Positions 24,697 through 34,132 of a stretch of 64,000 nt of DNA are shown here, one piece after another (the stretch's first letter is position 1; each line of letters starts with the position of its first letter). The stretch is from Rhodospirillaceae bacterium (GTDB lineage: Bacteria; Pseudomonadota; Alphaproteobacteria; UBA8366). The DNA lies in NCBI GenBank assembly GCA_002722095.1, contig PBKG01000013.1, positions 39,926-103,925 of the forward strand, written 5' to 3'. The translations under genes were made by a program, and so were the position numbers. Under the pieces are notes generated by a model. That model worked only from the letters and a program-made list of their open reading frames with translations. It did no database searches and was not told where the DNA came from.

Positions 24697-25869
24697 ATGC
24701 CTACCGCTGAAAAACTCACCATCGACCGCGTCGAGATCATGCCCCTCGACACCCTGCCCCCGTTGAAGCGGGCTATCTCCACCGGGCCCATCTCCTATGG
24801 GACGGATAATCTGGTGGGACGCTCGGTGCTGATGGCGCTCCATGGCGGTGGACTCACCGGTTACGGCCAAATGCGGCCCGTGAACCCCTTTCAGGGCGAA
24901 ACGGCGGCGAGTGTCGTTGCCGCGCTGAGAGATTTCTATGGCCCTGCCCTGCTTGGGCGCGATCCGAACGAACGCACCGCGATCCTCGGCGACTGTAACC
25001 GGATGCTGCCCGGCAATCCGGGGGCCCTTTCGATCCTCGACATGGCGCTCCACGATCTTTTAGGGAAAGCGCTCGACCTGCCGGTGCACGCGTTGCTGGG
25101 CGGTGCCGTCAAGGAAAGCATGCCGCTCGAATGGTCCGTCGGTCTGGGCCCTCTCAAGCAGATGGTCGAGGAAGCGGAAACCAAGTTCGACGAATATGCG
25201 GTGCCCTATATCTGCTTCAAGGTCGGCCCCGTGGGGCGCATGGCAGATGATGTCGCCACCCTGAAAGCGGTTCACCAATCGCTCGGCGGAAAAACACGCC
25301 TTGCCCTCGATGCGAACAATGCCCTCCGGGAGCACGAAGCGGTGACGCTCGTGCGGGAACTGGAAGAGCTCGATCTCGCCTATTTCGAACAACCCACCGC
25401 CCGGGACGACCACGTGGCCATGCGGCGCGTGCGCGATCAGGTGACGGTCCCGATCATGGCCGATGAATCGGTCTTTTCGCCGGAGGATGCCTATCGGGTG
25501 CTGGCCGCCGAGGCCGCCGACGTGCTCTGCATCAAACTTTACAAATCCGGCGGGCTCTGGCGCGGACGCCAGATCGGCCTCGCCGCCGCTTCCGCCGAAT
25601 GCGACATCAACGCTGCCGGCACTGCGAATGGCAGCCATTTGGAAGCATTGGCCGCGGCGCACCATTGCGCGGCAACGCCGAACCATTCCTTCGGCGCCGA
25701 ATTCATGATGGGCCTGCCCGAAATCGGTATCGACCCGATCGTGCCGGACCCGGTAATTCCAATCAAAGACGGACATTGCCCCATACCGCCCGGCCCGGGC
25801 CTGGGCGCTGTGGTGGACACCAAGGCGCTAGACAAACACGCGCTCGACTGCATATTAGTCGCGCCTTGA
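24697..25869 (+). CDS. Enolase-superfamily enzyme (muconate cycloisomerase/mandelate racemase family)
   Basis: 390 residues. The N-terminal capping domain has RVEIMPLDTLPPLKR. The barrel domain has a metal-ligand series (LALDANNAL, YFEQPT, MADESVF) and a Lys in CIKLYKSGG that acts as acid/base in the muconate-lactonising subgroup. The usual KxK of the second strand is represented only by FKVG near residue 173, which may change the mechanism. The C-terminus has NHSFGAEF and PGLGAVVD. The substrate is unknown: lactonisation or epimerisation of an acid. It opens an operon with an MmgE/PrpD gene (16-base gap). Confidence 0.85.
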   Translation: MPTAEKLTIDRVEIMPLDTLPPLKRAISTGPISYGTDNLVGRSVLMALHGGGLTGYGQMRPVNPFQGETAASVVAALRDFYGPALLGRDPNERTAILGDCNRMLPGNPGALSILDMALHDLLGKALDLPVHALLGGAVKESMPLEWSVGLGPLKQMVEEAETKFDEYAVPYICFKVGPVGRMADDVATLKAVHQSLGGKTRLALDANNALREHEAVTLVRELEELDLAYFEQPTARDDHVAMRRVRDQVTVPIMADESVFSPEDAYRVLAAEAADVLCIKLYKSGGLWRGRQIGLAAASAECDINAAGTANGSHLEALAAAHHCAATPNHSFGAEFMMGLPEIGIDPIVPDPVIPIKDGHCPIPPGPGLGAVVDTKALDKHALDCILVAP

Positions 25870-25885
25870 ACGAGGGAGAAATTCT

Positions 25886-27304
25886 GTGAACGAAACGCGT
25901 ATTTTGGCCGATTGGGTGAGCGGCCTCAAAATCGAGGACATCCCCGACGAAGTAGTGGAGCATGCGGAACGCTTTCTGCTCGATAATCTCGGCTGTCAGC
26001 TGGCCGGTGCGACGACACCCTGGAGCCGCCAATTCTACGACGTGGTCAAGAAAACCCGCTCCGGCGGATCGGGAGCGGCAACGGTTTCGTTCTACGGCGA
26101 CCGCCTGTCTCCCGACGACGCGGCATTCCTCAACGCCACCTTCAACCATGCCAACGAGTGCGACGACACGCATTTGAAAAGCCCCACCCATCCGGGCCAA
26201 ATCGCCGTGCCAAGCGCAATGGCAATGGCGGAATATGCGGGCTGCGACGGCGACCGTCTCCTGCTCGCGGTGATCGCCGCCTACGAGGTGATGATCCGGA
26301 TTTCCTGGAGCTGCGCGCCCTATCTGATCTACCGCGGCCACCATCCGCCGGTCGGGGTCGGCCCGTTCGGCGCGGCGACGGCGGGCGCGATCATTCTCGG
26401 CTTCGACAAGCAGACCGCGCTCGATTGCTACGGCATTGCCGGCAGCCATTCTGCCGGCCTGATCGAATACACCAAAACCGGCGGATCGGTAAAACGTATC
26501 CATGCGGGCATCCCGACCCAAGGTGGCGTCCGCGCGACGCTCTTTGCCGAGGCCGGTATCACCGGGCCCGCGAGCATCCTCGAAGGCGAAAAAGGCTTCT
26601 GCAAGGTCTTCGCCGGCGATTACGACCTCACGCGCCTCACGGACGAACTGGGCACTCGCTGGCATATGCTGGATAACGGCCTCAAGCCTTATGCGTGCTG
26701 CCATCTCATCCATTTCGTGTTCGACGCCATCGACGAACTCCGCGACCAAAAAGATTTTGGGCCGGACGACCTCGACGAATTGATCGTCTACACCAATTCG
26801 GAACCGATCCTCAGCCATATCGGCTCGATCACCGAACCGACGGATATTCTCGGCGCTCAGTTCAGCCTGCCTTTCTCCACCGCGATGCGCATTCATCACG
26901 GCGGACGCGGCATGGAAGGCGGCAACGGCTTCTGGGACTATCTGGAGGTCGACGTCAAAAATCAGGCGCTGATCGAAACCGCGAACAAGATCAAGGTCAT
27001 GGTCGCCGCCGATAGGGAACGCTATCTCACGGTGGATACCGGCGCCGGCGTCGTGGTGAAACTGAAAGACGGCACCGAGATGGAATCCAAACTCGCCCAT
27101 AGCTGGGGCCTGCCCGAAAATCCGCTAAGCGATGCGGATTTGGCGGCCAAGTTCCACTATCTCAACGATCCGATCCTACCCCAGGGCCGCGCGCAACAGA
27201 TCATCGATACGGTCGGCGACGTGCGTTCGTTGAAATCCGTCGATGGGTTGGTGGAACTGTTGGTCGTCGGCGGCGGACAGCCGGAGCGTACCGCGGCGGA
27301 ATAG
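25886..27304 (+). CDS. MmgE/PrpD-family protein
   Basis: 472 residues of the 2-methylcitrate dehydratase/cis-aconitate decarboxylase superfamily: helical all-alpha domain (LLDNLGCQLAG, NATFNHANECDDTH, GAATAGAIILGFDKQ) and a second lid domain (YACCHLIHFVFDA). GTG start with GAGGGAG upstream. Family members dehydrate or decarboxylate hydroxy-acids, but most bacterial copies in such catabolic blocks have unknown substrates. Its pairing with an enolase-superfamily enzyme suggests a shared acid substrate. Confidence 0.88.
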   Translation: MNETRILADWVSGLKIEDIPDEVVEHAERFLLDNLGCQLAGATTPWSRQFYDVVKKTRSGGSGAATVSFYGDRLSPDDAAFLNATFNHANECDDTHLKSPTHPGQIAVPSAMAMAEYAGCDGDRLLLAVIAAYEVMIRISWSCAPYLIYRGHHPPVGVGPFGAATAGAIILGFDKQTALDCYGIAGSHSAGLIEYTKTGGSVKRIHAGIPTQGGVRATLFAEAGITGPASILEGEKGFCKVFAGDYDLTRLTDELGTRWHMLDNGLKPYACCHLIHFVFDAIDELRDQKDFGPDDLDELIVYTNSEPILSHIGSITEPTDILGAQFSLPFSTAMRIHHGGRGMEGGNGFWDYLEVDVKNQALIETANKIKVMVAADRERYLTVDTGAGVVVKLKDGTEMESKLAHSWGLPENPLSDADLAAKFHYLNDPILPQGRAQQIIDTVGDVRSLKSVDGLVELLVVGGGQPERTAAE

Positions 27305-27335
27305 CCGCTGGGTCATAACCTTCCGAACGACGCCG

Positions 27336-28064
27336 ATGGATAAATTCTTCGACGAAGCAGGCCGGTTTTGCGAGCGGGCTCAGGAAGATTTGCTCGACTA
27401 CGCCAAAGGGTTTTTCTCGCCTGGCAAACTTAGGCCACTGGCGATTGCCGTATGGGCGCCGCTGGTTGCGGCTGCAGCCCTTATCTTAATCGCGTATTTC
27501 GCCGCCGCGAAAAGCGATAATCCCGACACGAATTGGTTCGATCCGTTAGTTGTCTCCACCGCGCCCTATTTTATCGCTGGCGTCCTGACGACGATCTGGC
27601 TTCGTACGGCGGCGATCGCCAAACCGGTGGGCTGGACCGAAGCGATTATGGTGTTCGCCGGAATTGGCTGTCTGGCCTCACTTTTGGTGCCTTTTTGGGG
27701 GCACATCACGGTCATTACGATCTATTTCGCGCTCCTGTTCGTTGCCGACTACCATCACGCCAACCACACCGTTCACAGCGAACCTGTCCGGAATTGGTTT
27801 CGGCGCCTAGCCACTTCGACCGACGCATTGCTTTGGATTCCGGTTTTCCTCTTGCTATTGAGCTTACTTGCGGTCGAAAACTGGTTCCCGACCCTCGACG
27901 ACCACCGTTTCGGCAGTCCCTTTTGGACCGGATTTGACTTCGCCGACCCGACGGCATTCGGCCTCGATCGGCGGGCGGTGCTCCACCTGTTCGCGGGTAC
28001 CCAAGGCCTGGTCGCCGGATTGATGTTTCTCCTGCAGCTCGGCAAGGCACCGACCCTCCGTTGA
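27336..28064 (+). CDS. Integral membrane protein, unknown function
   Basis: 242 residues with about five to six hydrophobic segments (about 35-60, 75-95, 108-125, 128-145, 165-190 and 215-235). The N-terminus is acidic and soluble (about 30 residues). The central loop contains YHHANHTVHSEP, with clustered His that might bind a metal. It follows the PrpD-type gene by 31 bases. I recognise no family; a permease or YIP1-like role is only a guess. Confidence 0.7.
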   Translation: MDKFFDEAGRFCERAQEDLLDYAKGFFSPGKLRPLAIAVWAPLVAAAALILIAYFAAAKSDNPDTNWFDPLVVSTAPYFIAGVLTTIWLRTAAIAKPVGWTEAIMVFAGIGCLASLLVPFWGHITVITIYFALLFVADYHHANHTVHSEPVRNWFRRLATSTDALLWIPVFLLLLSLLAVENWFPTLDDHRFGSPFWTGFDFADPTAFGLDRRAVLHLFAGTQGLVAGLMFLLQLGKAPTLR

Positions 28065-28127
28065 AACAAACACGTCAACGCCGATCCTTCGCTTGACCCG
28101 CGTCCGGCCCGACCCTACCCTTCGGGC

Positions 28128-29186
28128 ATGACCATGACCGCAGAACTCCCTGCCCCGATCACAGGCGCCCAAGCCTGGCGAGGCCCCGAAATGGCGGCTC
28201 GCCAGGACGAATGGCAACATCACTGGACGGCGGATCAAATCGACGAACTCAGCCATGCGGCGGAAGCACTCGAGGATTGCCCGATCCTAGAGATCACCAA
28301 GAAAGACTTTCCACTGCCCACGGTCGGCCCGTTCCTGGCCGAAATCGCGAAAGAGATTCTTTTTGGCCGTGGTTTCGTCATGTTGCGCGGACTTCCTATC
28401 GACGATTGGTCGATCGAAAAGACCGCTGCCGCCTATTGGGGGCTCGGCCTCCACCTTGGCCATCCGGTCTCGCAGAACGGTAAAGGTCATGTACTCGGTC
28501 ATGTGAAGAATCTCGACCTGGACCCGGATGGTGACACCACGCGCGGTTATCAGACCTCCGATCTCCTGCCGTTCCATACGGATACGTGCGACGTGGTCGG
28601 CCTTTTCTGCATCAAGCCCGGCAAAGCGGGCGGTGAATCTCTCGTCGTCTCTTCCGCGGCGATCTTTAACGAAATGTCCAACCGGCGGCCCGACTTGGCG
28701 GCGGTGTTGATGCAACCGCTGCAGCGCTCCTTCTGGCGGGAAAACCCGGACAACGCAGACCATTTCGTCGACGTGCCGCTCTTCATGCCGGGCGACGAGC
28801 GGTTGATTTCGCACTACGTACGCGCCGGAATCCACAAAGCGCAGGAACTCCCCGGCGTCCGGCCTTTCACAGAAGAGCAGATCGAAGCGATTGCCCTATT
28901 CGATTCCATCGCCGACGATCCGGACTTTCATCTGGACATGCACTTCCAGCCCGGCGACATGCAATTTCTCAGCAACTATTCCACATTGCATAGCCGTCGC
29001 GCCTTCGAAGATTTCGAAGATTTTTCCGAACGCCGCCACCTGCTTCGTCTTTGGCTCGCCTGTCCCGACGGACCGCCGCTGCCGCACTGGTTGGTGGACG
29101 CCTATGACGACGGCAATGCCTATGGCCGCCCCAATGCCTACAACCATCCAAGCATTCCGCTGACCGCACCGCTGGAAGCGGAGTAG
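28128..29186 (+). CDS. TauD/TfdA-family Fe(II)/2-oxoglutarate-type oxygenase
   Basis: 352 residues. The jelly-roll iron site reads FHTDTCDVV (His-x-Asp, near residue 148) and the distal His in STLHSRRAF (near 300), with the 2-oxoglutarate-binding Arg in RRHLLRLW. The family hydroxylates diverse small molecules; this long form, with WLACPDGPPLP at the end, occurs in many alphaproteobacterial genomes without known substrate. It is followed after 29 bases by a TylF-type methyltransferase, so the pair may tailor one compound. Confidence 0.9.
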   Translation: MTMTAELPAPITGAQAWRGPEMAARQDEWQHHWTADQIDELSHAAEALEDCPILEITKKDFPLPTVGPFLAEIAKEILFGRGFVMLRGLPIDDWSIEKTAAAYWGLGLHLGHPVSQNGKGHVLGHVKNLDLDPDGDTTRGYQTSDLLPFHTDTCDVVGLFCIKPGKAGGESLVVSSAAIFNEMSNRRPDLAAVLMQPLQRSFWRENPDNADHFVDVPLFMPGDERLISHYVRAGIHKAQELPGVRPFTEEQIEAIALFDSIADDPDFHLDMHFQPGDMQFLSNYSTLHSRRAFEDFEDFSERRHLLRLWLACPDGPPLPHWLVDAYDDGNAYGRPNAYNHPSIPLTAPLEAE

Positions 29187-29215
29187 CCCGACGCAAACGC
29201 AAAGGTTTTGGCGCG

Positions 29216-29968
29216 GTGAGTAAAGCCCTCGAACAATATGTGGATCTGATGATCCGCTGCATCGCCAACACGATCTATAAGGATCCCAGCTGGCAAAGCA
29301 GTCAAAGCGGCCGACCGGTTCACAACGAGAACGAACGGCTGATCGGGCGCGATTGGCCGACCGTCGCCCATAGCATGATCGGGGTGAAACGCCTTCGGAG
29401 CCTCGCCGATCAGGTCATCGATGTAGTCGAAAACGATATCCCGGGCGACTTTATCGAAACCGGCGTTTGGCGCGGCGGCGCCTCCGCGCTCGCGCGCGGC
29501 ATCTTGAACACGATGGGCGCCGAGGATCGTAAGGTCTACGTCGCCGATTCCTTCGAAGGGCTACCGCCGCCGGACCCGGAGACCTACCCCAAAGACCGCC
29601 ACATGAACCTTCATACCTACGAGCCCTTGGCGATCTCCATCGACGAGGTGAAAGATACGTTTCGCGCCTACGACCTGCTCGCCGACAACGTGGTTTTCGT
29701 TAAAGGCTGGTTCAAGGACACGCTGCATCTCATCGAAGCCGAGCAGTTCGCTATCGTCCGTCTCGACGGCGATATGTACGAATCTACCATCCAGGGAATG
29801 GACGCGCTCTATCCGAAGCTATCGGTCGGTGGTTACCTTATTGTCGACGATTACGGCTTGATCCGCGCTTGTCGGCAGGCGATCAACGATTACCGCGAAA
29901 CACACGAGATTGACGAAGAGATCGTCGATATCGATGGAACCGGCGCCTATTGGCAGCGCGCCGGATAA
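29216..29968 (+). CDS. TylF/MycF-family O-methyltransferase
   Basis: 250 residues. It has the class I SAM-binding core FIETGVWRGGASALARG (residues 80-96) and the acidic DSFEGLPPPD block typical of macrocin-O-methyltransferase relatives. The metal-binding region holds VRLDGDMYEST and VDDYG. Members methylate sugar or phenolic hydroxyls using Mg2+. GTG start without a strong ribosome-binding site. Coupled to the TauD gene. Confidence 0.88.
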   Translation: MSKALEQYVDLMIRCIANTIYKDPSWQSSQSGRPVHNENERLIGRDWPTVAHSMIGVKRLRSLADQVIDVVENDIPGDFIETGVWRGGASALARGILNTMGAEDRKVYVADSFEGLPPPDPETYPKDRHMNLHTYEPLAISIDEVKDTFRAYDLLADNVVFVKGWFKDTLHLIEAEQFAIVRLDGDMYESTIQGMDALYPKLSVGGYLIVDDYGLIRACRQAINDYRETHEIDEEIVDIDGTGAYWQRAG

Positions 29969-29998
29969 TTTCGGCAGCAACCCACTGTCAAATGCCTG

Positions 29999-31354
29999 CT
30001 ATTTCTGCTTGGCCTTCTCGACAACCGCGTCGACCATATCAGGCGCCGCGCCGACATAGTTCGCAGGGTCGGCAAATTCCTTAATTTCCGCCTCGCTCAA
30101 GACTTCCAACACCGCCGGGTCCTGCGCCAAAGCGTCGGCCAACGAGATACCCTGCTCGTAAACCTTGATGCAGGCCGCATCGAGCCGCTTACGGGCCTCG
30201 AACTTGCTCATCCGTTGCGCCATCTCGAGCACGAAGCGTTCCCCAACAGCCATGCCGTTGGAATGATCGAAATTCGCCCGCATTCGGTCCACATCCACAT
30301 CGAGCCGCCCGACCAGATCGCTCGCCCAATGAAGCGCACCGGCGCTCAATAGGAAGGTTTCGGGAACCAACAGCCATTCGCCGATCCAGGTGCCGCCGCA
30401 ACGGTCCGATTCCTGGCCCATTATTTCCACCATGCCCATGGCCCGTTGCCGAGCCAGGCGTGCGGTCGCTTCGGCAAACTCGGCAGCACGGGGATTGCGC
30501 TTGTGCGGCAGTGCCGTCGAACGGCCGCGCCCTTCGCCGCCACGTTCGGATATCTCCTGCACTTCGGTCGACCCGAGCGCGTTGATGTTCTGTGCGTTCC
30601 GCGCCAGCGACGCCGCGAGATTGCCGAGCGCCAGCGACAGTTCGGTCATCATGTCCCGGGCGTTGTGCCAACTGGTGATCGTTTCGCCGAGGCCAAGTTC
30701 TTCGGCAACTGCCGTACGGAACTCGAGGCCTTGGCCGCGCATTCCCGCAAGCGTGCCCACGGCACCGGAAAAGCCCACTACCATGAGCCGGTCGCGCGCG
30801 GCTTCCAGTCGTTCCCGGTGGCGCAGCAATTCTTCGATCCAAACCGCGACCCGTCCGCCGAATGTGGTCGGCAACGCATGGTGATTATTAGTGCGCCCGA
30901 CCATCACCGTATCCCGATGGGCTTCGGCAAGTTCCACGAGCAGGGCCTGATAACGCCCGATTGCCGCCAGGATCTCCGCCATGGCGTCGCGGATTTGCAG
31001 CACCCGGCCCGTATCCATGACGTCGTAAGTGGTGATCCCGTAGTGGACCCAAACATTGTGGGGCGGGTCCACTTGCTCGGCGAGCTGGGCCGCAAGACCC
31101 GCAATCGGCCGGCCCACATCGAGCGTGTCCGCCTGCAACCGCTCCAAATCGAGTTTTGCCGCATCCAGCGTCGCATCGATGACTTTCGCGGTCTCCGCCG
31201 GCACGATGCCGATCTTGCCTTGCGCCCGGGTCGCCGCCTTCTCGGCCTCGACCATGGCGGCAAACGTCGCCTGTTCGTCGAAGATTTTCGCCATCTCCGG
31301 CGTGGTGAACAGATCGCGATAGGTCTGCCAATCGAATACTGATATCGGGCTCAT
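29999..31354 (-). CDS. Fumarase/adenylosuccinate lyase superfamily, PcaB-like cycloisomerase or lyase
   Basis: 451 residues with the superfamily signature GEGRGRSTALPHKRNP (near residue 270; usual form GSSxMPxKxNP), the first conserved region around TNNHHALPTTFGGRVAVW and long helices of the tetrameric core. The TALPHKRNP form is seen in adenylosuccinate lyase and 3-carboxy-cis,cis-muconate cycloisomerase (PcaB). The location among catabolic genes, with no pur genes, favours PcaB-like or another lyase of a dicarboxylate adduct. Confidence 0.86.
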   Translation of the reverse strand: MSPISVFDWQTYRDLFTTPEMAKIFDEQATFAAMVEAEKAATRAQGKIGIVPAETAKVIDATLDAAKLDLERLQADTLDVGRPIAGLAAQLAEQVDPPHNVWVHYGITTYDVMDTGRVLQIRDAMAEILAAIGRYQALLVELAEAHRDTVMVGRTNNHHALPTTFGGRVAVWIEELLRHRERLEAARDRLMVVGFSGAVGTLAGMRGQGLEFRTAVAEELGLGETITSWHNARDMMTELSLALGNLAASLARNAQNINALGSTEVQEISERGGEGRGRSTALPHKRNPRAAEFAEATARLARQRAMGMVEIMGQESDRCGGTWIGEWLLVPETFLLSAGALHWASDLVGRLDVDVDRMRANFDHSNGMAVGERFVLEMAQRMSKFEARKRLDAACIKVYEQGISLADALAQDPAVLEVLSEAEIKEFADPANYVGAAPDMVDAVVEKAKQK

Positions 31355-31434
31355 TACGGCCTCGTTTCTTTCTAGTGCGGGAAAAGGGGGCGATACTGCC
31401 TATATGAATGGGCTTTGTCCAATAAAGAATAGAC

Positions 31435-31457
31435 CCGCTTGCGGTACCGGCAAGCGG
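31435..31457. promoter_or_regulatory. Perfect inverted repeat in a divergent promoter region
   Basis: CCGCTTGC (31435-31442), spacer GGTACCG and GCAAGCGG (31450-31457) form a perfect 8-bp inverted repeat in the 147-base gap between the PcaB-like gene (minus) and a TauD gene (plus). It may be an operator shared by both, or a leader hairpin. Confidence 0.4.
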
Positions 31458-31501
31458 TCGCAATAATGAAGTGCTGAACAATTATCCGAACGGAAATCTC
31501 G

Positions 31502-32392
31502 ATGCAAGCTGCTGAAATTCCAACAGAACCCTACGCCCTAGGGGGTATTACCGTCGTCCCTTGCTCGCCGGTAATCGGGGCGGAGATTCAGGGTATCGAT
31601 ATTTCGAAGGACCTTTCCGCCGAAACGGTGCGTGCGTTGACGAAAGCCTGGCATACCCACCTGGCGCTGATCATCCGAGATCAAGACATAACACCGGACC
31701 AACATATCGATTTTTCCGCGTATTTCGGCTTGCCGCAAAGTCCTAATCGGACCTCCTTCACGCCGCTCACGGAGAAATATCCCCAGATCATCGAAGTCAT
31801 GAATGTGGATATGGACAAAAAGCGGATCGACCACAGCCTCGGCAGCGCGGAAGCGTTCTGGCATACGGACATGTCCTACAAGCCAATCCCGCCATTGGGG
31901 AGCGCGCTTTATTCGCGCGAAATCCCGCCGAGCGGCGGCAATACCTGCGTCAGCAATATGTACCTCGCCTATGACGATCTATCGCCGGAACTTCTGGCCG
32001 AAATCGACGGCAAGACCGCCGTCCATGACGAAAGCCGCAACAGCGCCGGGCGGCTCCGCCCGGGCTTCGATGACGAGCAAGACCCGCGCAAAACACCGGG
32101 CCCCCACCATCCGCTGGTCCGCACCCATCCCAATACGGGACGCAAGGCCCTGTTTCTAGGCCGCCGCCCCTTCAGCTACGTGCCCGGCCTCTCCGTGGAA
32201 GACAGCGAAGACTTGCTGGATAGGCTCTGGGCCCACGCGACCCAGGAAAAATACGCCTGGTGCCACCAATGGCAGGTCGGCGATTTGTTGCTGTGGGATA
32301 ACCGATGCGCCATGCACCGTCGCGACCCGTTCGACATGTCGCACCGCCGCGTCATGCACCGCACTCAGATCGCCGGCAGCCGGCCTTATTAA
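31502..32392 (+). CDS. TauD/TfdA-family dioxygenase
   Basis: 296 residues of the TauD family of Fe(II)/2-oxoglutarate dioxygenases. The N-terminal segment GAEIQGIDISKDLS is family-typical. The iron ligands are His and Asp in FWHTDMSYKP (near residue 121) and the distal His in AMHRRDPF (near 275), with Arg for 2-oxoglutarate in MHRTQIAG. Related enzymes act on taurine, 2,4-D and alpha-ketoglutarate-linked sulfonates or carnitine precursors; the substrate is unknown here. Divergent to the PcaB-like gene. Confidence 0.92.
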   Translation: MQAAEIPTEPYALGGITVVPCSPVIGAEIQGIDISKDLSAETVRALTKAWHTHLALIIRDQDITPDQHIDFSAYFGLPQSPNRTSFTPLTEKYPQIIEVMNVDMDKKRIDHSLGSAEAFWHTDMSYKPIPPLGSALYSREIPPSGGNTCVSNMYLAYDDLSPELLAEIDGKTAVHDESRNSAGRLRPGFDDEQDPRKTPGPHHPLVRTHPNTGRKALFLGRRPFSYVPGLSVEDSEDLLDRLWAHATQEKYAWCHQWQVGDLLLWDNRCAMHRRDPFDMSHRRVMHRTQIAGSRPY

Positions 32393-32434
32393 TCAAGACG
32401 CTGTGGGGCTTACCGGTCAATGACCAACCGAAAG

Positions 32435-34132
32435 TCAGCGGCGGCGGAACATTTCCTCCAATGCCGCTCGTTCCGCATGATGCATAATTTGATTCATCAG
32501 TATCTCGTGGCGCCGTAATTTCTTTCTCAACTTAGCCAAAATCTTGCCCTGTTTGAGGCTACCGAAAAAGGCTGGCGGCGGAGGATTGGCCTTGCCCATC
32601 GCCCAAATGTGATTCTTTTTATGCGTCGTCGCCAGTGGCAATCCATTCCGGTCGAGCGTCAAATTGACCAGGTGACTGCCGGATAATCGGTGCCACGCTT
32701 CGCCATCCCACACCCACGGCTTCCTATCCAGTCCAACAACCATCACCACGCCTGTCGGCGACACAGCAATTTCATAGGCCCGGCCTGGAAGCTTTACCCA
32801 ATTGTTCTTTTTCTTGTCGAAACGGAAAATGCGGTGGCGATCGTTCACCACCCAAGCGGTGCCGTCGTGGCCCACATCGATACGCACAGCGGCGCCGGGC
32901 ATCCGCGTCCATTTATTGCCGTCGCGGCGATAAATGCCGAAACCGCCCTGCTTTTCGTCAGTCCCGATCACCCAGACCTGTCCATTGGCGCCGACGCCAA
33001 TATCGATGGCGAGACCCTTCACTTGTTTCCAAGCCTTCTTTTTCGGTATGTACCGAAAAATATGCGAATGTTTGTTGACGATCCAAGGAATGCCATTAGG
33101 GCCGACATCGATACGGCGAACGGCACTTCCCGGCATTTTTTCCCAATTTTTGCCAACCCATCGGTATGGCTTGCCATTAGTCCCGACGATCCAGACAGAG
33201 CCATTTAGGCTTGCTCCGATATCCATCGCTCTGCCGGTAAGCTTGCCCCATTTCCCTGTTTCCGACAGCAGCAGTTCCAATTCGGCCCTGTGCCTTTCTT
33301 CATAGGATTGCTGCGCTTTTTCCTGCATCGCAATTCTATGCTTACGATCCGCTTCCTGCAGTTCGCGGCGGTGCCGGGTATTTTGATCGATACTATTGCC
33401 GACGGAGAGCGTTCCGTCATTTAGGTCGGTTTCCACCTCGCCGTTGGAGTCGACCGCTTTCTTGGCCTCTTCGTCGGCCTCCGCCTGACGTTCGAGGTAA
33501 AGCTTGGCCACTCGGTCGAGCAGAACGTGAGGGACGATTTTCGCTTTCTGGGCCTTCGCGATAACCGCCTTCACCCCAGCCCCAAGTGCGATGACCTCGA
33601 ACTGTTTTGCATTGTATTTGGCATCGGTCAGCGAAAAGCCCAGACGGTTCTTGAAGGATTTGCCACGAATTTTGAAATTCATGTCCAGGACGACCGGCTC
33701 ACCCTTTAGTCCGCCGGTCAACGAGCCCTGTATATTACTTTTTTCGAGAACGAAAACATCCGCTTTACCGACCGCATCAACACCGGCGGCGAGAAGTTTC
33801 GTGGCATTGCCGACACCCTTCACCAGTTCCTTCGCAGCTTCGAGCGTGCCTTTGGCGACTTCTCGCGCCGCGATAAGAGTGGCGACACGCGGATCCAGGT
33901 CGATGGGTATTGCCTCGATGCCCTTCCGCAAAGCAGAGACCGTTTTTTGGGCCGATACCTTGGCGACCACCACACCGGCCTTCTTACCTTCGGCTACAGC
34001 CAATTCCGCGCGGGGTTTGGTATTCTTGGCCTCGCAAATTGCCCGGGCCGGAAGATTGGCTATCGTCTTGTGCTTCTGGCAGCTCCACCAGGTTTTCCAT
34101 TTGTAGCAAACGCCCCATTTTTCTTTTTGCAT
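32435..34132 (-). CDS. C-terminal part of a large secreted protein: coiled coil and tectonin-type beta-propeller
   Basis: 565 residues if started at the ATG at 34132 (the frame is open to 34180). It begins with a Cys/Trp/Lys-rich stretch (WGVCYKWKTWWSC), then a helical region with SEE-like charged repeats (coiled coil near residues 250-290), and a C-terminal propeller of about five to six blades (about 295-515). Each blade carries W(I/V)VG- or W(I/V)VN-type strands and DIG/DVG motifs (AIDIGVGANGQVWVIG, RIDVGHDGTAWVVN). This is the tectonin repeat pattern. It has no signal peptide or good ribosome-binding site of its own and runs on from the upstream frame, so it is best read as the second half of the 37029-34060 gene after a one-base shift. 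Confidence 0.7.
   Translation of the reverse strand: MQKEKWGVCYKWKTWWSCQKHKTIANLPARAICEAKNTKPRAELAVAEGKKAGVVVAKVSAQKTVSALRKGIEAIPIDLDPRVATLIAAREVAKGTLEAAKELVKGVGNATKLLAAGVDAVGKADVFVLEKSNIQGSLTGGLKGEPVVLDMNFKIRGKSFKNRLGFSLTDAKYNAKQFEVIALGAGVKAVIAKAQKAKIVPHVLLDRVAKLYLERQAEADEEAKKAVDSNGEVETDLNDGTLSVGNSIDQNTRHRRELQEADRKHRIAMQEKAQQSYEERHRAELELLLSETGKWGKLTGRAMDIGASLNGSVWIVGTNGKPYRWVGKNWEKMPGSAVRRIDVGPNGIPWIVNKHSHIFRYIPKKKAWKQVKGLAIDIGVGANGQVWVIGTDEKQGGFGIYRRDGNKWTRMPGAAVRIDVGHDGTAWVVNDRHRIFRFDKKKNNWVKLPGRAYEIAVSPTGVVMVVGLDRKPWVWDGEAWHRLSGSHLVNLTLDRNGLPLATTHKKNHIWAMGKANPPPPAFFGSLKQGKILAKLRKKLRRHEILMNQIMHHAERAALEEMFRRR

Noticed and set aside
25763..27100. Long 445-aa reading frame on the minus strand
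   Set aside because: It lies wholly antisense to the MmgE/PrpD gene, whose protein has clear family blocks; high GC codons produce long shadow frames.
34118..34132. Canonical programmed -1 frameshift site in the tectonin gene
   Set aside because: The heptamer is C AAA AAG, not X XXY YYZ with three identical bases, and I see no strong downstream stem, so programmed shifting is not established; kept only as one explanation.
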